Positions 19,292-26,671 of a DNA stretch of 37,087 nucleotides are shown here, in pieces (within the stretch, counting starts at the first letter, position 1; each line of letters opens with the position of its first letter). The stretch is from the NCBI RefSeq assembly GCF_009496155.1, contig NZ_WIJP01000018.1, forward strand, positions 1 through 37,087, in the 5' to 3' direction. The DNA is from Streptococcus mitis (GTDB lineage Bacteria > Bacillota > Bacilli > Lactobacillales > Streptococcaceae). The notes under the pieces are model-generated. The model saw only the letters and a list, made by a program, of their open reading frames with translations, was not told where the DNA came from and did no database searches. The position numbers and the translations under genes were made by a program.

Positions 19292-20752
19292 CTAGTTCTC
19301 CTTTCTCTTAATGACGTTGATGTGATTGACCTCTGGATCTTCCGTCCCTTGGAGGGAGCAACCACGTTCCTTAGCAAATTGGATATAGTCTACAATTTCA
19401 CGTGTAATGCGTTCACCAGGAGCCAAGATAGGAATCCCTGGAGGATAGCACATGACAAATTCCCCACAGACCTGTCCAACAGATTTGTCCAAGGTTAAAC
19501 TTTTTCTCTCTGAATAGAAAGCTTCTTGTGGAGACAGCACTAACTCGGGCTGAATATATTCTCCTGCTATCAAGTCTTTCCCATCTCGTGAATAGAGTCT
19601 CTTGATATCAGCAAGAGCACCAACCAAGCGCTCGATGTCTTGGATGCGGTCACCAATCGAAATATAAGCCAAGATATTGCCAATATCACCAAACTCAATC
19701 TGAATGTCGTATTCATCTCGCAAGAGGTCATAAACCTCAATACCTGTTAAGCCTATTCCCTGAGTGTAAACTGACAGCTTGGTTACATCAAAATCACAGA
19801 CCGAAACACCGTCTATTAACTCTTTTGAGTAGGCGTAATAACCGCCAATAGCATTGATTTCACGGCGAGCATACTCGGATAGCTCAATGACTTTCTCAAA
19901 CGACTCTTTACCACGAAGGGCCAAGTTGCGACGTGAAATATCCAAACTAGCCATCAGCAAATAAGAGGCGGATGTAGACTGGGTCAGGTTGATGATTTGA
20001 CGAACGTACTCAGGATTCATCTGCTCCCCGATTAAAAGAAGGGAACTTTGTGTCAAACTCCCACCAGACTTATGCATTGAAACTGCTGCCATATCAGCCC
20101 CTGCATCCATAGCAGAAATTGGAAGTTTATCAGTGAAATGCAAATGCGCTCCATGGGCTTCATCTACTAAAACCATCATGCCAGCTTCATGAGCCATTTC
20201 TGTCAAACCCTTTAGGTCTGAACAGATTCCGTAGTAAGTGGGATTATTAATCAAAATGGCCTTGGCATCTGGATGATCCTTTATGGCCTGTGCTACTCGT
20301 TCATTTTCAAGACCTAAAGCGATACCAATCTTAGAATCCACACTCATCTCGATATAGATGGGAATAGCACCACATAGAACCAGCGCATTGATGGCAGATT
20401 TATGGACATTTCTCGGAAGAATAATCTTATCTCCAGTCTTACAAGTTGACAGAATCATAGTCTGTACCGATGAAGTTGTTCCACCAATCATGAGAAAGGC
20501 ATGGGCAGCTCCAAATGCATCCGCAGCTAATTCTTCTGCATCCCTGATAATAGAGATGGGATGACCTAAATTGTCCAAGGGTTTCATGGAGTTGACGTCA
20601 ATGCCTACACATTTTTCACCTAGCAGTTCGACAAGTTCTGGATTTCCCCGTCCACGCTTGTGACCTGGAACATCAAAGGGAACAATCCGTTTCTTGCGTA
20701 ACTTCACCAAGGCTTCATATATTGGGGCTTGGTTTTGATCTAACTCTTTCAA
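19292..20752 (-). CDS. speA: Orn/Lys/Arg decarboxylase, probably arginine decarboxylase
   Basis: This fold-type I PLP decarboxylase has 486 residues, the short Bacillus SpeA/Cad type without an N-terminal receiver wing. The PLP lysine is K228 in SMHKSGGSLTQ, preceded by VDEAHGAH (197-203); FDVPGHKRG near residue 27 is family-typical. Pneumococcal homologues are often labelled lysine decarboxylase, but linkage to agmatine deiminase and carbamoylputrescine amidase argues that arginine is the substrate and agmatine the product. The start is a TTG: AAAGGAG lies six bases before it. The nearer ATG (20755-20757) reads Met-Ser-stop in another frame and overlaps the TTG. Expression must pass the leader terminator upstream. 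Confidence 0.93.
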   Translation of the reverse strand: MKELDQNQAPIYEALVKLRKKRIVPFDVPGHKRGRGNPELVELLGEKCVGIDVNSMKPLDNLGHPISIIRDAEELAADAFGAAHAFLMIGGTTSSVQTMILSTCKTGDKIILPRNVHKSAINALVLCGAIPIYIEMSVDSKIGIALGLENERVAQAIKDHPDAKAILINNPTYYGICSDLKGLTEMAHEAGMMVLVDEAHGAHLHFTDKLPISAMDAGADMAAVSMHKSGGSLTQSSLLLIGEQMNPEYVRQIINLTQSTSASYLLMASLDISRRNLALRGKESFEKVIELSEYARREINAIGGYYAYSKELIDGVSVCDFDVTKLSVYTQGIGLTGIEVYDLLRDEYDIQIEFGDIGNILAYISIGDRIQDIERLVGALADIKRLYSRDGKDLIAGEYIQPELVLSPQEAFYSERKSLTLDKSVGQVCGEFVMCYPPGIPILAPGERITREIVDYIQFAKERGCSLQGTEDPEVNHINVIKRKEN

Positions 20753-20814
20753 GACATGCTCCTTTATCGTATTTGTAGCGCCTCAAGAAGATGAAGGCGA
20801 CTAAAGGTTGACTT

Positions 20815-20844
20815 ATGAAAAAAGAGCAGGTTTTCACCTGCTCT
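20815..20844 (-). terminator. Intrinsic terminator / possible attenuator before speA
   Basis: Minus strand: AGAGCAGGT, GAAA loop, ACCTGCTCT, then TTTTTT. It ends about 65 bases before the speA start, so operon transcription must read through it. Confidence 0.88.
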
Positions 20845-21146
20845 GCAATCTTCTGACGTTTTTATGTTTGTTTCTTTTGAGTATGTCTGTTCCCGATGTT
20901 TCCTAACTCTCTAGTAGCAAATATTACGTACTTTATTGATCGTTTCACAAGATGACGTGTGCTTTCACCACACTAAAAATTTATGAATTAGGACAAGTGT
21001 CCTAACATCAACTTATAAAAGTAGGCTTTTAACCCTATCAATAATGTGGCTTTTCAACCACGCTTCGGCATTCAACCCTGCCTGTCCGTAGGCATTTTTT
21101 AATCGGGTTTATATTTGCTAGAAAACATCATCTCATTTTCTAAGCT
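20815..21146 (-). ncRNA. Unidentified structured leader RNA upstream of speA (riboswitch-like or small RNA)
   Basis: Downstream of a strong promoter the minus-strand transcript has a 10-pair long-range helix (21111-21120 with 20915-20924, no mismatch). It encloses at least five local hairpins: AACCC/GGGTT with inner GCCT/AGGC (21074-21109), GTGGTT-GAAA-AGCCAC (21046-21061), TAGG/CCTA (21022-21036), TTAGGAC/GTCCTAA (20988-21005) and GTGTG/CACAC (20957-20973). A GC-rich terminator hairpin with a six-base T-run closes the element (20818-20844). This architecture is typical of cis-regulatory RNAs. I do not recognise it as a T-box, lysine, SAM, TPP, cobalamin or M-box element, nor as tmRNA, RNase P RNA or 6S RNA. 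No second promoter is visible between terminator and speA. Confidence 0.65.
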
Positions 21147-21151
21147 CCATT

Positions 21152-21180
21152 ACTATATCATGTTTTTAAGAACTTGTAAA
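21152..21180 (-). promoter_or_regulatory. Promoter of the speA leader
   Basis: Minus strand: TTTACA (21175-21180), 17-base spacer, TATAGT (21152-21157) with an upstream TG (extended -10). The predicted start is near 21145. Confidence 0.82.
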
Positions 21181-21189
21181 GCGTTTTAC
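21176..21189. promoter_or_regulatory. Imperfect palindrome GTAAAGCGTTTTAC over the -35 box (cre-like)
   Basis: It is a 14-bp near-palindrome resembling a CcpA (cre) site with TG/CA ends altered, and it overlaps the -35 of the speA leader promoter. A better match to the cre consensus TGWNANCGNTNWCA, with one mismatch, is TGTAAACGATTATA at 21255-21268. Confidence 0.35.
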
Positions 21190-21375
21190 GAAAAAAACAT
21201 AAAAAAGTTCGCAAAATATTTGGATTCTATTTGATTTAATACTAATTATTCTCTTGTAAACGATTATAAAGTGAACAAAATGATTATCCTATTTAATTTT
21301 AAATTTTTTATGCCATTCTATGCTCTTTACATTCGATGTTTGTTCTACTAGAGAAAATGACGATACTTTTACATT

Positions 21376-21473
21376 ATTAAAATCGTGCAACTTTTTTCAG
21401 ATACTTTTAAAAGATTGATTTCATTACCTCTTTCCTTTATGCTGGATAAAAAGGAGAATAGTATGTCAGAAAC
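21376..21473 (+). repeat. 98-bp duplicated 5' end of the VIT gene (decapitated copy)
   Basis: It matches 22738-22835 at 96 of 98 positions, 1362 bp away. It includes the upstream region, the AAAAAGGAG ribosome site, ATG and the first four codons (MSET). It then diverges and stops after MSETHYS. It is a non-functional copy of the transporter gene start, left on the far side of an inserted gene. Confidence 0.95.
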
Positions 21474-21482
21474 CCACTACAG

Positions 21483-21512
21483 TTGACAAAGAGCCGATTT
21501 TTTGTCTATAAT
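21483..21512 (+). promoter_or_regulatory. Consensus sigma-A promoter facing the 3' end of the zinc-finger gene
   Basis: TTGACA (21483-21488), 18-base spacer, TATAAT (21507-21512). It lies ten bases after the duplicated fragment and points to the right. A transcript from it would run antisense to the gene at 21572-22351. Confidence 0.7.
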
Positions 21513-21571
21513 CTATAATTTTAATATGTTTAAGATATGTAACTCATATAAAAGGCTATAGAAATATATAG

Positions 21572-22351
21572 TTATTCAACCACTTTAAATAAGAGCGATT
21601 GTTTATTAGATAGTTCCAATTTTGGAAAACCATTAGAAAAATCTAGCTTGCCGACGGCGACAAAATGATAAATTTGGTTTTCATCAATACTATCTTCCGT
21701 AGCACCTCTATAAATTTGTGTTTTTTTCTTCCACTCTCTATTTTTATTTTCACAAAAGATATCTAAAAAACAATAGAAGTATGACTCTCCTGCCTCATTA
21801 GTTTTTTCAATCCTTCGAACCTTTAATTTCACTTCACCATAAAACAAATAAAGGTCTCCCGCAATCTCTTCACCAAGCCATGTACTCAATTTTTTGCGTC
21901 TGAGTGACCTTCGGATTTGTTGACCATTCTTCTCCTTCTTTAGAAGCAATGGATTATCAACTTCTACATTGTTCGTTGCTTGGGTGGTAATCTCCCTATT
22001 AACTAGGGGATCCCGTAGCAACAATCGCATCATAGAGGCCATTTTATCCTGTATTTGTCCATCCGTCAATGACTCATAATACTCCTTAGAAAATTGAATA
22101 GAACTATATTCATGAATGTAGGAGCAATACGGTAAATGTCTCGAACTAGATTTCCTTCTCAAAAATGCTCTTTTTTTAGAAGTTTTATGCACATAACTTA
22201 GCTCTGCAGATCTACACTCTGGACAAAACATAGTGCCCTCATAATTACCTAACTTACCATCATGACTTTCCACAAAATCAGCTATATCATCCAAGGTTGC
22301 AATATCATGTATTAAAGTGCAGTAACATTCATCAAAAGATTTCTTGAGCAT
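21572..22351 (-). CDS. Orphan protein with CxxC...HxxxCxxxH zinc-finger motif, function unknown
   Basis: I do not recognise this 259-residue protein. Residues 43-80 form a likely zinc site: CPEC at 43-46, then H72-x3-C76-x3-H80 within a basic stretch (KKRAFLRRKSSSRH). A second basic patch (RRSLRRKK, about residues 147-154) precedes a C-terminal half rich in beta strands (residues 160-259), which could be an OB-like nucleic-acid-binding domain. There is no signal peptide or membrane helix. The start has AAGGAGG seven bases upstream. Base composition is more AT-rich than its neighbours, and the gene is bracketed by 98-bp direct repeats of the VIT gene start, which marks it as a recent insertion. 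A nucleic-acid-related or defence role is possible but only inferred. Confidence 0.8.
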   Translation of the reverse strand: MLKKSFDECYCTLIHDIATLDDIADFVESHDGKLGNYEGTMFCPECRSAELSYVHKTSKKRAFLRRKSSSRHLPYCSYIHEYSSIQFSKEYYESLTDGQIQDKMASMMRLLLRDPLVNREITTQATNNVEVDNPLLLKKEKNGQQIRRSLRRKKLSTWLGEEIAGDLYLFYGEVKLKVRRIEKTNEAGESYFYCFLDIFCENKNREWKKKTQIYRGATEDSIDENQIYHFVAVGKLDFSNGFPKLELSNKQSLLFKVVE

Positions 22352-22824
22352 TATTTGCCTCCTTCATTCTTACTCAATTGATTTGAAACGTCAATTACAA
22401 ATACATACTAACAATTTTGTACATTTTAACGATTAACAATTACATTAACATTATACTACATTTTTAAAATTCATAAATTACACGACTAAGCAATAAAATT
22501 TCAATTTTTCTAAAACAAGCTTATTCCAAGACTTTCTTAGTATTCTATTGTATAAATTACTTTATTCCGATTTCTGTTGTTACTAGTTTAATCATAAAAT
22601 CTTTCTTACTCCGATTAGTAAATCTACCTCCTATTATACCATAGATAAGTAGAAAAAGGACTAGTCTATCAGCTTTGCTTCTCTTTTATCCTTCTCTACT
22701 AGCTAGTGCTGTTTCTATCTTTTAAAAAACTCGTAAAATTAAAATCGTGCAACTTTTTTCAGATACTTTTAAAAGATTGATTTCATTACCTCTTTCCTTT
22801 ATACTGGATAAAAAGGAGATTAGT
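22352..22824. other. 473-bp AT-rich gap between the orphan gene and the VIT gene
   Basis: A TATAAT on the minus strand (22450-22455) is the likely -10 for the orphan gene. Another extended -10 (TGGTATAAT, 22633-22641, minus) is followed by an AGGAGG and then by a 12-codon open frame (ATG near 22594) that leads nowhere; it may be a remnant of a lost gene. 22738-22824 is the functional copy of the duplicated VIT upstream region. I see no other gene. Confidence 0.6.
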
Positions 22825-22835
22825 ATGTCAGAAAC
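22738..22835 (+). repeat. 98-bp direct repeat, intact copy at the VIT gene start
   Basis: Partner of 21376-21473. The only differences are one base in TTTAT(A/G)CTGG and one in GAGA(T/A)TAG. It supplies the ribosome site and the first codons of the functional gene. Confidence 0.95.
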
Positions 22836-23520
22836 AAATCACGAAATCGATTCAAATTTTGCAGGTCGTTTAAATATCCTGCGTGCTGGTGTTCTTGGTG
22901 CTAATGATGGAATTATTTCCATTGCTGGTGTGGTTATCGGAGTTGCCAGTGCCACGAGCAATATCTGGATTATTTTTTTATCTGGATTTGCAGCTATTTT
23001 GGCAGGTGCCTTTTCAATGGCGGGTGGAGAATATGTATCTGTTTCAACTCAAAAAGATACCGAGGAAGCAGCCGTTGCGCGTGAGCAAGTCTTGCTAGAC
23101 CAAGATATGGAACTAGCCAAAAAGTCTCTCTATGCTGCCTATATCCAAAATGGCGAGTGTGAAACATCAGCCCAACTTCTCACCAACAAGGCCTTTTTAA
23201 ATAATCCGCTCAAGGCTTTGGTAGAGGAAAAATATGGGATTGAGTATGAAGAGTTTACCAATCCTTGGCATGCTGCTATCTCTAGCTTTATTTCTTTCTT
23301 CCTTGGAAGTTTGCCTCCAATGCTCTCAGTGACCATTTTCCCAAGTGAATACCGCATCCCTGTTACTGTCCTTATCGTCGGTGTGGCTCTTCTTCTCACT
23401 GGTTACACTAGTGCCAAACTTGGAAAAGCCCCAACCAAAACAGCTATGATTCGGAACTTAGCTATTGGCCTCTTGACCATGGGCGTTACCTTCTTACTCG
23501 GACAACTTTTCAGCATTTAA
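22825..23520 (+). CDS. VIT1/CCC1 family membrane transporter (Fe2+/Mn2+)
   Basis: This 231-residue integral membrane protein belongs to the VIT family, whose members move iron or manganese. The N-terminus LRAGVLGANDGIISIAGVVIGV and the GAFSMAGGEYVSVSTQKD segment are family signatures, the latter continuing into the cytosolic metal-binding helices. Five hydrophobic segments fit (about 25-45, 50-70, 145-170, 180-200, 208-230). The frame is open upstream to a GTG at 22747, but the ATG at 22825 has AAAAAGGAG six bases before it and begins at the conserved MSET. Direction of transport and metal are inferred from the family. Confidence 0.92.
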   Translation: MSETNHEIDSNFAGRLNILRAGVLGANDGIISIAGVVIGVASATSNIWIIFLSGFAAILAGAFSMAGGEYVSVSTQKDTEEAAVAREQVLLDQDMELAKKSLYAAYIQNGECETSAQLLTNKAFLNNPLKALVEEKYGIEYEEFTNPWHAAISSFISFFLGSLPPMLSVTIFPSEYRIPVTVLIVGVALLLTGYTSAKLGKAPTKTAMIRNLAIGLLTMGVTFLLGQLFSI

Positions 23521-23672
23521 TACTCTTCGAAAATCTCTTCAAACCACGTCAGCTTCGCCTTGCCGTATATATGGTTACTGACTTCGTCAGTTCTATCTGC
23601 AACCTCAAAGCAGTGCTTTGAGCAACCTGCGGCTAGCTTCCTAGTTTGCTTTTTGATTTTCATTGAGTATAA
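23519..23672. repeat. BOX repeat element (boxA-boxB-boxC)
   Basis: The segment starts TACTCTTCGAAAATC, includes CCACGTCAGCTTCGCCTTGC and GACTTCGTCAGTTCTATC, and ends GATTTTCATTGAGTAT. These are the landmarks of the pneumococcal BOX element, at the 154-bp length expected for one copy of each box. Its ends are complementary, so it can fold. It begins at the VIT stop codon and thus lies in the 3' untranslated region. Confidence 0.95.
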
Positions 23673-23682
23673 AATACAAGAA

Positions 23683-23717
23683 ATACCTCGATTTTGAAGT
23701 CGAGGTATCTTTTTTAC
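23683..23717. terminator. Terminator after the VIT gene / BOX element
   Basis: ATACCTCGA (23683-23691) and TCGAGGTAT (23700-23708) form a nine-pair stem followed by CTTTTTT. It also lies just past the stop of the convergent permease gene. Confidence 0.9.
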
Positions 23718-25702
23718 ATTTGGACAATCTTGCGATAACTTCTTGAAGTAATCATGAAAATCAGCACATAGGCGATGAGGAAGATAGCGCAGATAGACAA
23801 GGTCACAGTCAACATCATATTCGTATCTATTACACCAATTACTTTTAAAATCAGACTAAGCATATGGTAGGCAAATGCTAGATGTATGAAGGCAAAAAGC
23901 AAAGGAAGGAAGAAAACAGTTAAAACCTGTTTGTTGATGGTTTGCTTGATTTGCTTTTGATCCAAACCGACTTTCTGCAAGATAATAAAGCGTTCACGGT
24001 CTTCATAGCCTTCAGAAATTTGTTTGTAGTAGATGACCAGAACGGTTCCGATCATAAAGATAATGGATAGGAAAATACCGATAAAAAAGACACCACCAAA
24101 GAGGGCACTCATCTGAGAACGAGCATCTGCTAGATTGCTACCATAAACATAGCTATCTTCTGTGTTTAATTGAGCATTAAACTGATTGAGGTATTTTTCA
24201 TACTCTTCAGCGACCTTGAGTTGTTCTTCTTCACTGATATTTACATTCATACCGCCGTAAAACTGATTATAGATAGCCGAATCTGGGAATTGATCCAAAA
24301 AGGCTTGTAAATTAGGTACAACAAGGTAATTGTAATCAGTAGTCAAAATATTAAACTGATTTGGGACATGGTTGACAATAAAATCTTTATTAAATTCTTC
24401 TTTGACAGAAAATTGATGATCATTTAGAGTTAGTACTTTCTGTCCTTTCAGTCCGTCATTTTTGGCAAAGAGACCGACCTCATTTACTGATAGAGAAAGT
24501 TTTTGACCAGTCATATTTTCATAATCTTTTTGGTCAAATACCATGAAAACTGTTTTTGGTTGGACACGGTTTTGTCCTTTTTCAAAAATAGTTAACTTGG
24601 TTCCTTCTTGATTTGCAATACCAAAGTTACTGTAACGAAGCACTTCTTTCTCTTTGACACTATAACCTTTGTCACTTGCAAACTGGCTCAAGAGTTTGTC
24701 CAAATCTTCTTTTTCAACATTTTTTCCAGTAATTCCAAAGTCATGCGGATTTAGAACTTTTTTTAAGCTTTCTGCGGAATTGAAAATGCTTGTCGCTGCT
24801 GACATGGTTACCAAAACCATTGTTGACAAGATAGCGATAGTTGCTAGTCCAACCGCATTTTTCTTCATACGGAAAATCAAGTTAGACACTGAGATCAGGT
24901 TATTAGGTTGGTAATAGTATTTCTTGTTTTTCTTTAAGATTTGGAGGAAGACTGTAATTCCTGCATTAAACAAGAGATAAGTACCAAAGATAACCAGCAA
25001 AACAGCTAGGAAAAAGGTTGTTAAGGCTGTAAGAGGATCGGTTACCGTAAGGGCAAGATAATAGCCAATCCCTAAACTTATGGAACCAAGAATAGTTTGG
25101 AGAGGTAGGAAACGACCTCTTTTCTCTCCGCTTGCTTTCTCACGCGAGAGCTGGAGGGCATTCATACGGGCGATTCGAAGGGCATTCAGGAACATAAGGC
25201 ATAGGAAAATCAATCCAAAGACAACAAGTACTGCAATGACAACATTCATTTGGAAGGTAGCGACCAGCTCAACCTTCAATTTCATCAGTTTGAGCAAGAA
25301 AGCGAAAATTAACTTGTCAAACAAGGCTCCAATACCGATTCCTGCTCCAACAGTTAGAATCCCAAATACCACTAACTCCTTAAAGGTCATACTGATCAGA
25401 TGGCGTTTCTCCAAACCCAGCATGCCATAAATCCCTAGTTCCTTGGAACGGTTCTTCATGACAAAACTATTGGCATAAAGGACGATAATGGCTGACGCAA
25501 GGGTGACGACAAACATACCAAATCCAAGTGTAGCCTGAATGGTTGTTCCTCCACGGATTTCAGCAATCTTGGGATTGAAAGTTAGAGAGTAAAAGAGATA
25601 GGTGACGGTGACTGCCAAGAGAACAGCCAACGCAAAAGGATAGTAGAGTTTGCGGTTTTTAATCAAGTTCGATACCGCTAACTTATTGGTTAATCGAAAC
25701 AT
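23714..25702 (-). CDS. BceB-type ABC transporter permease (FtsX-like)
   Basis: This 662-residue permease follows the BceB pattern: one N-terminal membrane helix, groups of helices up to about residue 310, a large extracellular domain (about 310-525) before the last three helices, and two FtsX regions. BceAB-type transporters protect against bacitracin, lantibiotics and related lipid II binders and often also signal to a BceRS two-component system. The ATPase gene lies immediately upstream (one base between stop and start). It appears equivalent to the pneumococcal SP_0912/0913 transporter, as I recall. No Bce-type sensor kinase is adjacent. Confidence 0.93.
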   Translation of the reverse strand: MFRLTNKLAVSNLIKNRKLYYPFALAVLLAVTVTYLFYSLTFNPKIAEIRGGTTIQATLGFGMFVVTLASAIIVLYANSFVMKNRSKELGIYGMLGLEKRHLISMTFKELVVFGILTVGAGIGIGALFDKLIFAFLLKLMKLKVELVATFQMNVVIAVLVVFGLIFLCLMFLNALRIARMNALQLSREKASGEKRGRFLPLQTILGSISLGIGYYLALTVTDPLTALTTFFLAVLLVIFGTYLLFNAGITVFLQILKKNKKYYYQPNNLISVSNLIFRMKKNAVGLATIAILSTMVLVTMSAATSIFNSAESLKKVLNPHDFGITGKNVEKEDLDKLLSQFASDKGYSVKEKEVLRYSNFGIANQEGTKLTIFEKGQNRVQPKTVFMVFDQKDYENMTGQKLSLSVNEVGLFAKNDGLKGQKVLTLNDHQFSVKEEFNKDFIVNHVPNQFNILTTDYNYLVVPNLQAFLDQFPDSAIYNQFYGGMNVNISEEEQLKVAEEYEKYLNQFNAQLNTEDSYVYGSNLADARSQMSALFGGVFFIGIFLSIIFMIGTVLVIYYKQISEGYEDRERFIILQKVGLDQKQIKQTINKQVLTVFFLPLLFAFIHLAFAYHMLSLILKVIGVIDTNMMLTVTLSICAIFLIAYVLIFMITSRSYRKIVQM

Positions 25703-25703
25703 A

Positions 25704-26462
25704 CTAATTCACCTCGCTTGCCATGACAGTCAAGGTATCAGAAATTTCTTGGAACATCTGACGTTCTGTCTTCTCTCCACGGTAGATTTGGTTGTAAAGA
25801 ATGCCGTCTTTGATAAAGAGTACACGTTTAGCTCTGCTAGCTGCTGCTGTTGAGTGGGTTACCATGAGAATAGTTTGGCCACGCTCATTGATTTCATCAA
25901 AGACATCAAGTAAGGCTGCAGATGACTTGGAATCAAGGGCTCCTGTTGGCTCATCCGCAAGGAGAATTTCAGGTTCTGTGATGATGGCGCGGGCTACTGC
26001 TACACGCTGTTTCTGCCCACCTGAAATCTCGTAAGGATACTTCTCTTGCAATTGGTTGATACCAAGATTCTCAGCTGTCACCACCAATTTCTTCATCATC
26101 TCCGTAATGGGTCTTCTTGACAAGACAAGCGGAAGCAAGATATTATCCTTTACAGAGAGAGTATCTAGCAAGTTAAAGTCTTGGAAGACAAATCCTAGCT
26201 TTTCACGACGGAAGCTAGAGGCTTGTGAATTTTTAATGGTTGCGGTGTCCGTTCCATTTAAGTAAACCTGACCACGAGTTGGTTTATCCAGCATAGCTAG
26301 GATATTGAGAAGAGTTGATTTACCAGAACCAGACTCACCCATGATGGCAACGTAGTCACCCTTTTCGACGGTAAAGTGAATATCCTTGAGAGCTTCTACT
26401 TGGTTGCCCTGAAAACGAGTTTTATAAATTTTTTGAACGTGTTTTACATCTAAAAGTGTCAT
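25704..26462 (-). CDS. BceA-type ABC transporter ATP-binding protein
   Basis: This is a 252-residue ATPase of the MacB/BceA group: Walker [10 protein letters not shown] (K48), Q-loop [11 protein letters not shown], signature [11 protein letters not shown], Walker [13 protein letters not shown] and H-loop VTHS. The ATG at 26462 is chosen: AAGGAGA lies six bases upstream, while the longer open frame has no ribosome site and would overlap the small gene in front. It pairs with the permease that follows. Confidence 0.95.
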   Translation of the reverse strand: MTLLDVKHVQKIYKTRFQGNQVEALKDIHFTVEKGDYVAIMGESGSGKSTLLNILAMLDKPTRGQVYLNGTDTATIKNSQASSFRREKLGFVFQDFNLLDTLSVKDNILLPLVLSRRPITEMMKKLVVTAENLGINQLQEKYPYEISGGQKQRVAVARAIITEPEILLADEPTGALDSKSSAALLDVFDEINERGQTILMVTHSTAAASRAKRVLFIKDGILYNQIYRGEKTERQMFQEISDTLTVMASEVN

Positions 26463-26476
26463 GAGAATCTCCTTTC

Positions 26477-26587
26477 TTAATATCCCATCAAATGAAATGT
26501 CTCTTGCATCATAGCGCATCCCAGCTGAACGCGCTCGATATCTTTATGGCTTGGTTTTCTTGTTTTCTTCTGTAAGATTTGTTTCAT
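26477..26587 (-). CDS. Small 36-residue protein upstream of the BceAB-type transporter
   Basis: The minus strand reads MKQILQKKTRKPSHKDIERV then QLGCAMMQETFHLMGY and stop. AAAGGAG lies seven bases before the ATG, and the stop codon is 14 bases before the ATPase ATG, so it sits as the first gene of the transporter operon. It has a very basic N-terminal half and an amphipathic C-terminal half, with no signal peptide. It could be a small regulatory or accessory peptide, or a leader frame that aids translation. I know no named family. Confidence 0.65.
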   Translation of the reverse strand: MKQILQKKTRKPSHKDIERVQLGCAMMQETFHLMGY

Positions 26588-26671
26588 GATGTTACTCCTT
26601 TGTTCTTTATGAGTCTAGTTTACATCAAAAAAATGCTGCTTTCCATAACCTAACCTTACAAAAGAGACTTT

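Larger units (their letters stand above)
20753..21571. other. 819-bp gap upstream of speA: leader RNA, promoter and duplicated fragment
   Basis: No ORF of protein-like quality is present. The gap holds, from right to left: an antisense-facing promoter (21483-21512), a 98-bp duplicated transporter 5' end (21376-21473), a cre-like site (21255-21268), the minus-strand promoter (21152-21180), a structured leader (20815-21146) and a short hairpin (CGCCT/AGGCG, 20780-20799) just before the speA ribosome site. Confidence 0.8.

Noticed and set aside
20815..21146. T-box, lysine or SAM riboswitch, tmRNA, RNase P RNA or 6S RNA
   Set aside because: None of their hallmark sequences (for example the T-box AGGGTGGTACCGCG element) is present; the element is left unidentified.
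21421..21503. Short gene starting at the left-hand ATGTCAGAAAC
   Set aside because: It stops after seven codons; it is a copied gene start and not a functional gene.
22747..22824. GTG upstream start for the VIT gene
   Set aside because: No ribosome site precedes it. The ATG at 22825 has AAAAAGGAG and the family N-terminus. The extra part is the non-coding upstream region that is also duplicated at 21376.
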